From positions 1 to 64,000 of the forward strand of contig CANQVZ010000003.1 in NCBI GenBank assembly GCA_947627425.1: a stretch of DNA of 64,000 nucleotides. Reading direction: 5' to 3'. Position 1 is the stretch's first letter. Each line of letters starts with the position of its first letter. The notes below the pieces were generated by a model. That model made no database searches. It saw nothing but the letters and a program-made list of their open reading frames with translations, and was not told where the DNA came from. Positions 7,393-16,200 of this stretch are shown here, in pieces. The position numbers and the translations under genes are program-made. The stretch is from an uncultured Clostridia bacterium. GTDB lineage: Bacteria > Bacillota > Clostridia > Lachnospirales > CAG-274.

Positions 7393-8445
7393 GTGACAAA
7401 GGTTGTTGTGGGTATGTCGGGAGGCGTGGATTCCTCCGTTGCCGCCTATCTTCTCAAAAAGCAGGGCTATGATGTCATAGGCGTAACTATGCAGCTCTGG
7501 GACGGCGAGGACACCGAGGGGAACTGCTGCGGACTTTCGGCAGCCGAGGATGCGAGGGCGGTTGCCGCAAGCATAGGCATACCGCATTATGTATTCAATT
7601 TCAAACGTGACTTCAAGGAAAAGGTCATAGACTATTTCATAGAGGAATATTTAAACGCCTCCACGCCCAATCCGTGCATTGCCTGCAACCGCTATATAAA
7701 GTGGGAGTCGCTTCTTTTTAGAGCGCGCGAGATAGGCGCGGAATATATAGCCACGGGGCATTACGCCTCCGTTGTTAAAAACGGCGCGGGCAGGTATACC
7801 ATAAGGCAGGCGGGCGACAAGGACCAGAGCTACGCTCTCTATTCCCTCACGCAGGAACAGCTTGAGCATACGCTCATGCCCAACGGGGAATATACAAAGT
7901 CCGAGATACGCGCCATTGCCTCCGACATAGGTCTTAGGGTGGCGGATAAGCCCGACAGCCAGGATATATGCTTTGTGCCCGATGGAAACTACGGCGAATT
8001 TATAGCCCAAAATACGGATGCGGTCATACCCGAGGGCGATTTTATAGACAGCGCGGGAAATGTGCTCGGCAGACACAGGGGCATAACCAACTACACCATA
8101 GGTCAGCGCAAGGGGCTCGGCATAGCCTTGGGCGTTCCCGCCTATGTCACAGCCATAGACAGGGAAAACAACAGAGTGGTGCTCGGCGGAAACGACGAGC
8201 TTTTTAAGAAAAATGTGCTTGTGAAGGACTTTAATCATATGTCCGTCGAAAAAATAGACGGCTCTGTGCGCTGTCTGGGAAAGCTTAGGTATAATCAGAA
8301 AAAAGCGCCCTGCACCATAAGCTTTAAAGACGGCTTTGTGCAGGCGGTGTTTGATGAAGCCCAGCGCGCAGTAACCCCCGGTCAGGCAGCAGTGTTCTAT
8401 GATGAGAACGACTGCGTGATAGGCGGAGGAGTAATAGTGAAGTGA
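7393..8445 (+). CDS. mnmA: tRNA-specific 2-thiouridylase MnmA
   Basis: MnmA puts sulfur on U34 of the Lys, Glu and Gln tRNAs, using ATP and sulfur relayed from IscS. The N-terminal PP-loop is GMSGGVDSS (about 7-15). The catalytic cysteines are in NPCIACN (C95/C98) and QDICFVPDG (C193), and the TGHYA and GQRKGLG motifs are present. The ORF track starts at 7237 inside iscU. The GTG at 7393 follows AAAGGAG by 9 bases and starts directly before the PP-loop, giving 350 residues. Its position after iscU links tRNA thiolation to the sulfur supply, as in many Clostridia. Confidence 0.95.
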   Translation: MTKVVVGMSGGVDSSVAAYLLKKQGYDVIGVTMQLWDGEDTEGNCCGLSAAEDARAVAASIGIPHYVFNFKRDFKEKVIDYFIEEYLNASTPNPCIACNRYIKWESLLFRAREIGAEYIATGHYASVVKNGAGRYTIRQAGDKDQSYALYSLTQEQLEHTLMPNGEYTKSEIRAIASDIGLRVADKPDSQDICFVPDGNYGEFIAQNTDAVIPEGDFIDSAGNVLGRHRGITNYTIGQRKGLGIALGVPAYVTAIDRENNRVVLGGNDELFKKNVLVKDFNHMSVEKIDGSVRCLGKLRYNQKKAPCTISFKDGFVQAVFDEAQRAVTPGQAAVFYDENDCVIGGGVIVK

Positions 8446-8448
8446 ATG

Positions 8449-8478
8449 AAAAAACAGCCCGATGGGGGCTGTTTTTTA
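8449..8478 (+). terminator. Terminator of the isc-mnmA operon
   Basis: AAAAAACAGCCC, loop GATG, GGGCTGTTTTTT is a strong stem with a T run a few bases after the mnmA stop codon. Confidence 0.85.
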
Positions 8479-8486
8479 GTGGAATT

Positions 8487-8672
8487 TGCAGGGCGATATT
8501 CTCCCGCCCTGCTGAAATGTATGAAGTAGTATATACTCGCCCGTCTTATCGATTTCCCCGCTCACTAAAGTTCAGCATTTTCGGCTTTGCCGAAAACCGC
8601 ACTGCGTGCGACCGATAAATCTTTCGGTGCAATGTTCGCTTAGGAAATGATAATGACGGACTTTTGGTTTTG
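8487..8672. repeat. Dispersed repeat family C, copy 1 (long form)
   Basis: The unit starts GCAGGGCGATATTCTCCCGCCCTG (self-complementary) and continues through GCCCGTCTTATCGATTTCCCCGCTC to CTTAGGAAATGATAATGACGG. An inverted, internally shorter copy is at 19030-19158, and the first hairpin alone recurs at 44371-44400. In each case a family A element lies just to the right. No gene is seen. Confidence 0.75.
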
Positions 8673-8713
8673 GACAAAAGCTAGGCAGAGCCGCTGTCCT
8701 TGCCTGTAGCTCT

Positions 8714-8841
8714 CTCCCCCTCAGTCAACTCTACGAGTTGCCAGCTCCCCCGAAAGGGGAGCCAAGGGATATAGGTCAACCGCAAGCTCTTGGCGCCCCC
8801 ACAGGGGGAGCTGGCAGGCATTAGCCTGCCTGAGGGGGGGG
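8714..8841. repeat. Dispersed repeat family A, copy 2
   Basis: CCCCCTCAGTCAACTC...AGTTGCCAGCTCCCC, a central hairpin around CCAAGG...CTTGG, and GGGGGAGCTGGCAGGC...GCCTGCCTGAGGGGG match the family A architecture. The right-hand subterminal hairpin is the GGCAGGC/GCCTGCC variant. Confidence 0.8.
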
Positions 8842-8856
8842 AAAAAACGAAATATA

Positions 8857-9000
8857 CTATTTCTTGCGATTCAATAAGTTATAAGTATATTGCAATACAA
8901 TACTTATTTTTCCGGCAAATTTTTCTGTTTTATTTATTTCCCTGCCTGCATCCGGGTCAATTTGCTTTACATATTTTTTATAATCATCCCATGTTCTCAT
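8857..9000 (-). pseudogene. 47-residue ORF, likely remnant of an XRE-type antitoxin
   Basis: This ORF is too short for the supplied track. It starts with ATG 6 bases after AAAGGAG, which overlaps the stop codon of the AEC permease gene. It encodes MRTWDDYKKYVKQIDPDAGR..., ending in LLNRKK. The start resembles the conserved N-terminus (M-K-TW-DEYK-YV...DP) of small XRE helix-turn-helix antitoxins common in gut Clostridia. The helix-turn-helix is missing and the frame stops 16 bases before a family A repeat. It may be a decayed fragment or a short protein still translated behind the permease. The family resemblance is from memory, without a search. Confidence 0.45.
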
Positions 9001-9012
9001 TTCTATTCTCCT

Positions 9013-10002
9013 TTACACCAACCCCAACCCTCTGAACACCACTATAATTCCAAAAACTGTAAATATCGACGCGACATTACACCATATCACGAGCTGTCCT
9101 GCGAGCTTGCCGTGGCAGTTCATGCTCTCTGCCATTATTGCGGAGCTTACGGCTACGGGTGAGCCGTAAAACGCTATGAGCGCGGGGAAGTCAGAGCTTC
9201 CGAGGGGTAAAAAGCCCATGTTTGCTATAGCCATTATGAGTGAGAGGCAGAGCGCGGGCGTTATTACAAGCCTCCAGGCAACGCCAAGAGTTATGTCACT
9301 TGCAAGCTCCTTTACGGCGTTCAGCTCGAACTTTCCGCCCTGTACCACGAGTGCAAGGGGCGAAGCCATGAGCCCCACATTTTCTATTGCCTTGTATAAA
9401 AACGGCATATTTTCTTTTATTGTGAAGGGCACAAAGCCTCTGAGCCATACGCACAAGAGCGCGGACACAACTCCTATTATGAGCGGATTTTTGCATATCG
9501 ACTTTGCTATTCCCAGGGGAGAAATGCTCCCCTTTTTGTTGTCGTAGCTGTACACGGAGAGCACTATTACCGCCAGCACATTGAATACCGGTATGCCCAC
9601 GGCGGATATAACGGCTGCCGTGGCGAGAGCCTCGTCCCCGCCTATCGCCCTTGCAAGCGGAAGACCTATTATGGCGTAATTGGAGCGGAATGCACACTGT
9701 ATGAGCACGGCTCTTTTTCCGCTGTCCTTTGTGTAAAAAATGAAAAATACGCCCGCGAGCAGTGCCGAAAATATGACGAGGGCGCAGGCAACGGTTATGA
9801 GCCTCCAGTTTATGTCGCTGAGGGCGTCAATGTTGTATACGCTGTAAAAAAGATATATCGGCAGAGCCGCATTGAACACAAACTTGTTTGCCTGAGAAAA
9901 GAAGCTTTCTCCCAGAAGTCCCGTGCGTTTTATGAGATAGCCAAGGCAAATTATGAGTATAATGGGCATTACCGCATTAAAAGAGAAAAACAATACATTC
10001 AT
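9013..10002 (-). CDS. AEC-family permease (auxin efflux carrier/malate-type transporter)
   Basis: A 329-residue integral membrane protein with about ten hydrophobic segments in two halves, as in the AEC family that exports or imports organic acids such as malate. Features seen are the first helix after MPIILIICLGYLIKRTGLL, the FVFNAALPIYLFYSV segment and the second-half GGKFELN/LVITPALCLS region. The substrate cannot be deduced. The start codon overlaps the upstream phosphodiesterase stop as ATGA, so the two genes are translationally coupled. Confidence 0.85.
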   Translation of the reverse strand: MNVLFFSFNAVMPIILIICLGYLIKRTGLLGESFFSQANKFVFNAALPIYLFYSVYNIDALSDINWRLITVACALVIFSALLAGVFFIFYTKDSGKRAVLIQCAFRSNYAIIGLPLARAIGGDEALATAAVISAVGIPVFNVLAVIVLSVYSYDNKKGSISPLGIAKSICKNPLIIGVVSALLCVWLRGFVPFTIKENMPFLYKAIENVGLMASPLALVVQGGKFELNAVKELASDITLGVAWRLVITPALCLSLIMAIANMGFLPLGSSDFPALIAFYGSPVAVSSAIMAESMNCHGKLAGQLVIWCNVASIFTVFGIIVVFRGLGLV

Positions 10003-10547
10003 TGCAATATATACTCCTTTGTAACATTCCCTTCAAAGTCCTTTATTTCAAACTTTCCGTCATCATATATCATATAGCTGTGGCTGCTGCCGTTTTTGGG
10101 TATGGCAACGGAGCCGGGATTTATATAAACATAGCCCTCGGGCTGCTCCTCAACGGTCTGTATGTGAGTATGCCCGTGTATGAGCAGGTCTCCGCGGTTG
10201 AGCTTGGGCGGATTGGATGTGTTGTATATATGCCCGTGAGTGATGAACCATGTTCTGCCCTTTTCAAAAATAAGGGCATAGTCCGCCATCACATTGAAAT
10301 CCAGCACCATTTGGTCTACCTCCGCCTCGCAGTTGCCCCTCACAGCCATTATATTTTGATTACAGCCGTTCAGAAGCTCGATAACGCCCTTCGGGTTGTA
10401 GTCCTTGGGCAGGTCGTTGCGGGGTCCGTGATAGAGAAGATCCCCCAGAAGAATCAGCTTTTCGGCTTTTTCAGCCTTGAACGCATTTACAGTCTTTTCG
10501 GCATAATACAGCGAGCCGTGTATATCCGATGCAAACATGAGCTTCAT
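9999..10547 (-). CDS. yfcE: YfcE/MJ0936-type metallophosphoesterase
   Basis: A cytosolic calcineurin-like phosphodiesterase of 182 residues. All metal-binding blocks are visible: ASDIHGS, LGDLLYHGPRN, VRGNCE, ITHGHIYN and IHGHTHIQ, with NPGSVAIPKNG near the end. E. coli YfcE hydrolyses artificial phosphodiesters; the natural substrate is unknown. The track starts at 10598, but the ATG at 10547 has CGGAGGATATTTT upstream and yields the standard MKLMFASDIHG start. The stop overlaps the permease start by four bases. Confidence 0.9.
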   Translation of the reverse strand: MKLMFASDIHGSLYYAEKTVNAFKAEKAEKLILLGDLLYHGPRNDLPKDYNPKGVIELLNGCNQNIMAVRGNCEAEVDQMVLDFNVMADYALIFEKGRTWFITHGHIYNTSNPPKLNRGDLLIHGHTHIQTVEEQPEGYVYINPGSVAIPKNGSSHSYMIYDDGKFEIKDFEGNVTKEYILQ

Positions 10548-10631
10548 AAAATATCCTCCGTTATGATTTAATATTGATTTTTTTTGCCCTTCCTTCATAT
10601 AATTTTATCAGAAAAAATAAGGAGTGTAAAT

Positions 10632-11438
10632 ATGAAAACGGGCAAAAAGATAATTATTGCGCAGATAGTCCTTGTGCTTATATTTTTTGTGCTGGCGCTC
10701 AGGCTTATACATAACAGGGCGGTATCGTCATTTTACAGCGAAAAACCGCTTGTAGCCGTAGTTATAGACGACTTCGGCAACAACTCAAAGGGCACGGAGG
10801 AAATGCTTGCCCTGCCGTTTAAATTCACAGGCGCTGTAATGCCCTATATGCCCTTCAGCGAGGAGGAGGCGCAAAAGCTCATAAAATCGGGCAAGGAGGT
10901 CATATTGCATCAGCCCATGGAGGCGCACACGGGCAAAAGGAGCTGGCTTGGCGAAACGCCCATACTTTCGGGCATGAGCCTTGACGAGGCGCAGAGCGTA
11001 TTTGAAAAAAATCTGGATCAGCTCGGAGAAAGAGCATCGGGCTTCAACAACCACATGGGCTCTCTCATAACGGAGGATACCGAAAAAATGGAGAGACTGC
11101 TTGCATCTGCGCGCGACAGGGGACTTTTCTTTGTGGACAGTGTGACCTCGGCTAAGTCCGTGGGCGCGGAGACTGCGGAAAGACTGGGCGTGCCCTATCT
11201 CAAGAGGGATGTTTTTCTGGACAGCACGCAGGATAAGGCAAAGATAAAGGAGAATATAAAAAAGGCAATAGAAATTGCCGAGGAAAAGGGCTACGCCGTG
11301 GCCATAGGTCATGTGGGCGCAGAGGGCGGAGCCGTAACGGCGCAGGCGCTTGAAGAGGTCTACGACGAGGTGAAGGATAAGGTGGAATTTGTGACCGCAG
11401 GCGAGCTTGTGGAGAAAATAAAAGAGGAGGGGAAGTGA
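10632..11438 (+). CDS. Divergent polysaccharide deacetylase (YibQ/DUF610)
   Basis: The 268-residue protein has one N-terminal membrane anchor (about residues 6-25, IIIAQIVLVLIFFVLAL) and an outward-facing NodB-fold domain. The fold starts with VAVVIDDFGNN, the degenerate counterpart of the metal-binding TFDDG motif. VILHQPMEA, GFNNHMGS and AIGHVGAEG are the other conserved blocks of DUF610. Its biochemical activity is not established; a wall or exopolysaccharide role is inferred. The track begins at 10584, but the ATG at 10632 has AAGGAGTG upstream. Confidence 0.88.
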   Translation: MKTGKKIIIAQIVLVLIFFVLALRLIHNRAVSSFYSEKPLVAVVIDDFGNNSKGTEEMLALPFKFTGAVMPYMPFSEEEAQKLIKSGKEVILHQPMEAHTGKRSWLGETPILSGMSLDEAQSVFEKNLDQLGERASGFNNHMGSLITEDTEKMERLLASARDRGLFFVDSVTSAKSVGAETAERLGVPYLKRDVFLDSTQDKAKIKENIKKAIEIAEEKGYAVAIGHVGAEGGAVTAQALEEVYDEVKDKVEFVTAGELVEKIKEEGK

Positions 11439-11464
11439 AAAAGGCAGGAGTTTCCTGCCTTTTA
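11439..11464. terminator. Bidirectional terminator
   Basis: AAGGCAGGA, loop gtt, TCCTGCCTT forms a 9-base-pair stem flanked by A and T runs between two convergent genes. Confidence 0.8.
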
Positions 11465-12496
11465 TAGTATCTGTCTATATCCGTTCATTATAAATTCTAC
11501 AACGGTGTTTGTCCTTACTCTCATGCCGACATCGGCTATGGTCTGCCTTATGTCGTCCTCCGTAAGCTTGGGTATATATTTTTTAAGCGAGGCGTCATAT
11601 GCCGTAAGCTCATTGAAAAGCCTGACAAAGGCGTCGTTTTTTCTGGCTGTGCTTGACGGATAGCCGTTCGATATAAGCGCCATGTTGTTGTCAAAGTTTG
11701 GAGCAAGACCTATCACAGCGCCGTTTTTAATGTCCCGCAATATACCGAAGTTGAATGTATGCCTGTCGGGATTGGCTGTTACTGTGTCCATAAATATCAT
11801 TTTGACATAATCGGGTACAGCCTTTGGAGTAAGCGACATAAGCCCTTCGTACACAGCCCTGTAATCATCGTTATCATTCATAAAGCTGTACGCAGGCTCA
11901 AAATTAACAGAAGCGTTCCGCGTGAAATCCTTTGTTTTAACACATTTTTCACCGCGTTCATACACTGCCGTTTTCATACCGAGCCGAGCGCTAAGCCTGC
12001 TTATGAAAATTTCTGTGAACTGCTGATTATGGTCGGCTTTTTTATACATCCACCATTCGCCGTTTATAAGCTTCCAGCATTTTTCAAAGCTTCCCGTGTT
12101 GGTAAGCTCGGGCGTTTTGCTTTGTCTGCTGTTCATAGCCCTGTTGAAGCTGTTGTAATTTCCCGTAAGAGCTAGGTTTGAAAAGCTGTCGTTGTCAAAA
12201 CGCACATCCTCATAGGTCAGACTGCTGTTTGCAGGCTTTATCCAGTAATTGTCCGTTATGGTAACGGCGTTTACGCTTAATACCGTGTTTATATCGTCAT
12301 ATTCCTTGAGCCTCAACGCCCTTTTGAGGAGCCTTGAATTGGCTCTGTGGCAGTCTATGGCGCGCATTTCAAGCCAATGCTCCACATTTCCCGTGTTCAG
12401 AAGATACAGCGGGCAAAGGCTCTTGTCAAGTATTTCAAAGCTGCCGTCAATGTATTTTGCCGCAGCTTTATTTCCGCTCATAATATATATGTCCAT
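11462..12496 (-). CDS. HipA-like protein kinase domain protein
   Basis: This 344-residue protein has the C-terminal kinase core of the HipA/CtkA group. The catalytic-loop motif N-x-D-x-H-x-x-N appears as NPDRHTFN (242-249), and the metal-binding Asp is probably in APNFDN (265-270). A candidate ATP-binding lysine lies at YKKAD (about 152), after a glycine-containing turn. HipA kinases phosphorylate translation factors and act as toxins paired with HipB. Here there is no HipB-like gene and no HipA N-terminal subdomain; the first 110 residues instead hold an unrelated-looking module. The start is preceded by AGGTG. Toxin, regulator or defence role is open. Confidence 0.7.
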   Translation of the reverse strand: MDIYIMSGNKAAAKYIDGSFEILDKSLCPLYLLNTGNVEHWLEMRAIDCHRANSRLLKRALRLKEYDDINTVLSVNAVTITDNYWIKPANSSLTYEDVRFDNDSFSNLALTGNYNSFNRAMNSRQSKTPELTNTGSFEKCWKLINGEWWMYKKADHNQQFTEIFISRLSARLGMKTAVYERGEKCVKTKDFTRNASVNFEPAYSFMNDNDDYRAVYEGLMSLTPKAVPDYVKMIFMDTVTANPDRHTFNFGILRDIKNGAVIGLAPNFDNNMALISNGYPSSTARKNDAFVRLFNELTAYDASLKKYIPKLTEDDIRQTIADVGMRVRTNTVVEFIMNGYRQIL

Positions 12497-12574
12497 AGTT
12501 TTTCACCTGCCATAAAATTAGGATAGTTTAGAACAGTATATCACATACCGCCTAAAAGCTCAATATAAAGAAAT

Positions 12575-13234
12575 TCACTTCTTAAGATATTTATAAATAT
12601 CGTATATTTCCTTATATCCCTCGAATATAGTATCCGCGAGCTTATGCGAATAGAAATCCATATTGTCATAGTCCTCGTATTTTACATAGACTATGCATTT
12701 TTTCTGCGCCCACCTATTTGCAATGGGCGAAAGCTCCTTATTGAATATCCTCTTATAGTTTTCCTCCTCCAGCTCAAAACGGCTTTTGTCGCCAAGCTTC
12801 ACAAGTCTTTCGCAGGCGGCGGGGTCGGCTGCTATCTTTGCTCTCAAGCCTGCCATCACCTTTGGTTCGTCGCCGTAAAAAAGCCCGTATCTCCACCACT
12901 CCGCGCTTATTTCAAAGAAATAGCCCGGCGCGTTCCACGGCATGGAGCCTCTTGTGTAGCTGTCCTTTAGGAAAAACCACTTGTGCTCCTTGTAGGGCGC
13001 CTTGTTGTTTGAAAAGCGTATGTCCCTGTTGGCTCTCGATACCTTCGGCACCTCGGTGAAGCTGCTGTCCATTTCGTTCATTCTGAGGGCAAGCTCCGTG
13101 GCAAGCGCAAGCGTGGGCTCGTGCACATTTTTGGTGTAAAGCTCCTTGTGCTCTTGGAACCATGTTTTGTTGTTGTTGTATTTTATTCCTATGAGGAATT
13201 CATTTGTGTTTTCGTTGAAACCGTTGAATGTCAT
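12575..13234 (-). CDS. DUF2461 (TIGR02453) family protein
   Basis: A conserved cytosolic protein of 219 residues found widely in bacteria, with no known function. The family hallmarks are FLIGIKYNNNKTWFQEHKELY near the start, RANRDIRFSNNKAPYKEH and a GYFFEIS segment. The ORF track extends upstream to 13279 through a hairpin. The ATG at 13234 has TAGGAG at a good distance and gives the expected start. It is transcribed alone. Confidence 0.88.
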   Translation of the reverse strand: MTFNGFNENTNEFLIGIKYNNNKTWFQEHKELYTKNVHEPTLALATELALRMNEMDSSFTEVPKVSRANRDIRFSNNKAPYKEHKWFFLKDSYTRGSMPWNAPGYFFEISAEWWRYGLFYGDEPKVMAGLRAKIAADPAACERLVKLGDKSRFELEEENYKRIFNKELSPIANRWAQKKCIVYVKYEDYDNMDFYSHKLADTIFEGYKEIYDIYKYLKK

Positions 13235-13249
13235 TTTTTCTCCTATGTA

Positions 13250-13277
13250 TTGAGGCTGCCCGTTCGGACAGCCTCTC
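13250..13277 (-). terminator. Hairpin following the PL9 lyase gene
   Basis: GAGGCTG and CAGCCTC pair around a GC-rich loop just after the PL9 stop codon. A T run is absent on the minus strand, so termination may be partial and could allow read-through into the DUF2461 gene. Confidence 0.45.
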
Positions 13278-13288
13278 ATTACTTTATT

Positions 13289-16200
13289 TTACTTTATATC
13301 CTCTGCCGTTATCGCAGCGCCCAAAGCATTCACTCCTGTTTTGTCGCTTGCGCACCAGTAGTTCACATCGCTTGCAAGAGGCGTTGCCGAGGCGTTCTTG
13401 TACTCCGTCTTTTCCGTGAGAGTTGCCACAACGTCGGGCTCTCCGCCGTTTACGGAGCGCACGCCCTGAACATCGTAGTTATATTCATCCGGCTTGTCGC
13501 TGTAGAGCCTTATGTTGGAGCCTACATTGTCGTATGATGTAACGTTTACGAGCTTAAGCGACGGATTTGAATTGGTGGTGATACCGTTGTTTCCGTTGCC
13601 CCAAGCCTTACAGTTGATGAGTATGTGCTGAACCGCAACATTCTCTCCGCCGCACTTGAAGCCGTTGTTTCCGCCTGCGTTGTAGGGCGTTTCGGTGCCG
13701 TCGGGATTGAGCCTCCAGCCGTTTCTGTAGGACTCGCAGTTTTCAAGGGTCACGGGACCTATTGCGCCCGAATTGACCTTTGTATACAGATCCCAGCCGT
13801 CGTCCACATTGTTGTGCGACTTACAGCCTCTGAACACATTGCCCGTGCCAACGGTGAGCTTTGCGCCGAAGCCATCGGCATTTATCATGGACGGGTCGCA
13901 GTTGTTGTAGGACTCGCAGTTAAGTATAAGGTTGTAAGATGGCCAGAGGTCGAATGTCGGCTGGTCCTTTCCGCTTATCCTGCTTATCTGGAGACCCATA
14001 TCCCTGTTGTCGTGGAATATACAGCTTTCAATTATATTGTGGCTGCCGCCGAGGTGGAAGCCCTTCTGATTCTCCGCGCAGTTTGTAAGCTCTATGCCCG
14101 TTATGTGCCAATAGTCGCCGCCGAGCACAACGCCCGCAGTCTTGTTCTGACCGTCAAGCACTACCTTCTTGCCGTCCTCCGCCTTTACATTGTACATTGC
14201 GGAGGCTGTGCCGTTCACGCCGTGGAGCACCTCTATAGGTCTGTCGAGCTTATATGTGCCGCCCTTTAAAACAAGCGTCTGACCGGGCTGAAGGAAACCA
14301 AAGCCCGTGTAAATGTCGTAGGGGCTGTTCTCCGTACCCTTGCCCTTGAAGCTGCCGTCGGGACTTGCGTACACTGTGGTGGCTGCCGTATTTATGCTCT
14401 TGTGGTATATGTCCTCTCTTATGACTATCGGCTCATAGCTTGTGAGATTGAGCCTGTCATCGGGAGTGAACACAGCCACGAGCTTATTCACTCTGTTGGC
14501 GTCAAGGTTAGCCTTGAAGTGCTCTATGTCGGAAATAGGTCTGTCCTGAGCTATAACGCTGTCGTTCATCTTTACGGTGACGGTACCCTTTGCATTGTCC
14601 AGATCGAGATCGAATTCATACACCGTCTTTGCGGAATAGGGATTGGATCTGAATAAAAGCTCGGGTGTCTCCGCAGGCTTTTCGCTGCTTTCTATCACTC
14701 TGTCGGTCTTTCTCACGCTCTCGGAAAACTCTGCGTTTTCAACGGTTATTTCCGCCCATCTCGAAGCGAAGAAGCCCACATAGAGCACATCGGGATTTTG
14801 TACCGTGAGGAACGAATCGTCATAGTAATAGTAGTCCTTTGTTTCCTCTGTCTGATAGTTGTAGCATACCGCGTGTATACCGCCGTTGAGCCTTTCAAGC
14901 GTCATCTTGTACTTGTTGCCCTCCTTGGGGAAGTCGGAGCTTAAGGCAAAGGGACCGTTCCTTGTGCCGCCGCCGTCCGTTGCGGTAACGCTGTCTCTTA
15001 CCATGAGGTTTATTCTGTTTATGTTTGTGTTCTTTTCATAGCTTGCCGCCGTGGGGTCGCTCGGCCAGCCCGTGCCCGAATAACCGCCGAAAAGCGCTAT
15101 GTTTGAAGCAAATACCTTGCTGTTGCTTATGGGCACCGCAACGCCGTCCTCGTCCTTCTTTGCCTGCGAGGGGTCTATGGTTATGCTGCCGTCGCCCTTG
15201 TCAAGAGGCACTACATCCCTTGCCATTATGCCGAAGGCCTCCTGACCGTTTCTCTTTGTGTCGTCGTTGTCGTGCTCGAGATATCTGTCTACGGTTATGT
15301 CTGCGGTGAGCTTGAAGTCGTCTCCACCCTTAACGCTTGTGAAGTAATATGTCATGCCGTCGTGGTCATTCGTTATCTTGCCTGCGCCGTCCCACGCCTT
15401 CACATTTATCTTTCCGCTCAATGAGCCGTAGTTCTCGGCAGTAACGCCCACCGATTCTGCGCCCTTGTCATAGCCGGAGCTCTGACCGAAGGTAGCGCTC
15501 CTCCATGCGTTGTTCATGCTTTCAACAACGGTAACGGGGAGGGTAACGCTCTCAAAGCCGTCAGCGCTTATGCTTACGGAGCTTTCGCCAGCTGCCGCCG
15601 AGCTGAATGCGGAGGTGTCGAGTTTGTAGTCCTCGGTAGGCTCCACATCGCCGTTGTCATATACTATGGCGACTACCATATCCTTGGGGTCGAAGCTCTC
15701 GCCCACTGCGTATGTAGTCCTGGGGTAGTTTGTTATTTTCAGCTCCTTTGGCTGTCTTTCAAACACATTCACCTTGAAGCTTGCGCTCACCTCGGGATTT
15801 GAAACGGAGGTGATAACGACTGTCTTGTCGCCCGTGGTGCTGCTCTCAAAGCCCGATATATTGTAATCTGCGGGCGAAGCCAGCTCGGACACCTCTTTCC
15901 TTGTGTCGTCAATGTAAGTTGCCGTAACAGCCATGCCCGTTGTGTCGAGCTTGTCGCCGAGGTAATATATAGTCTTGTCGGGAGCCTTTACCGAAAGAGA
16001 GCTTATGCGGTTCTTGCTCACATTTATATTGAAGCTTCCCGTTATTTTTGACGAAATGCCTTCCTCCGCATTTCTGTACACCTTTATCTGCTTTCTGCCG
16101 GATGTTTCGAGCTTATCGCCGTCCTTAAGCGCCTTGCCGTCCATATTGAGGGTGTACTTGTCATTATCGAGTATTTCCTTTGAGCCGTCGGAATATTCCG

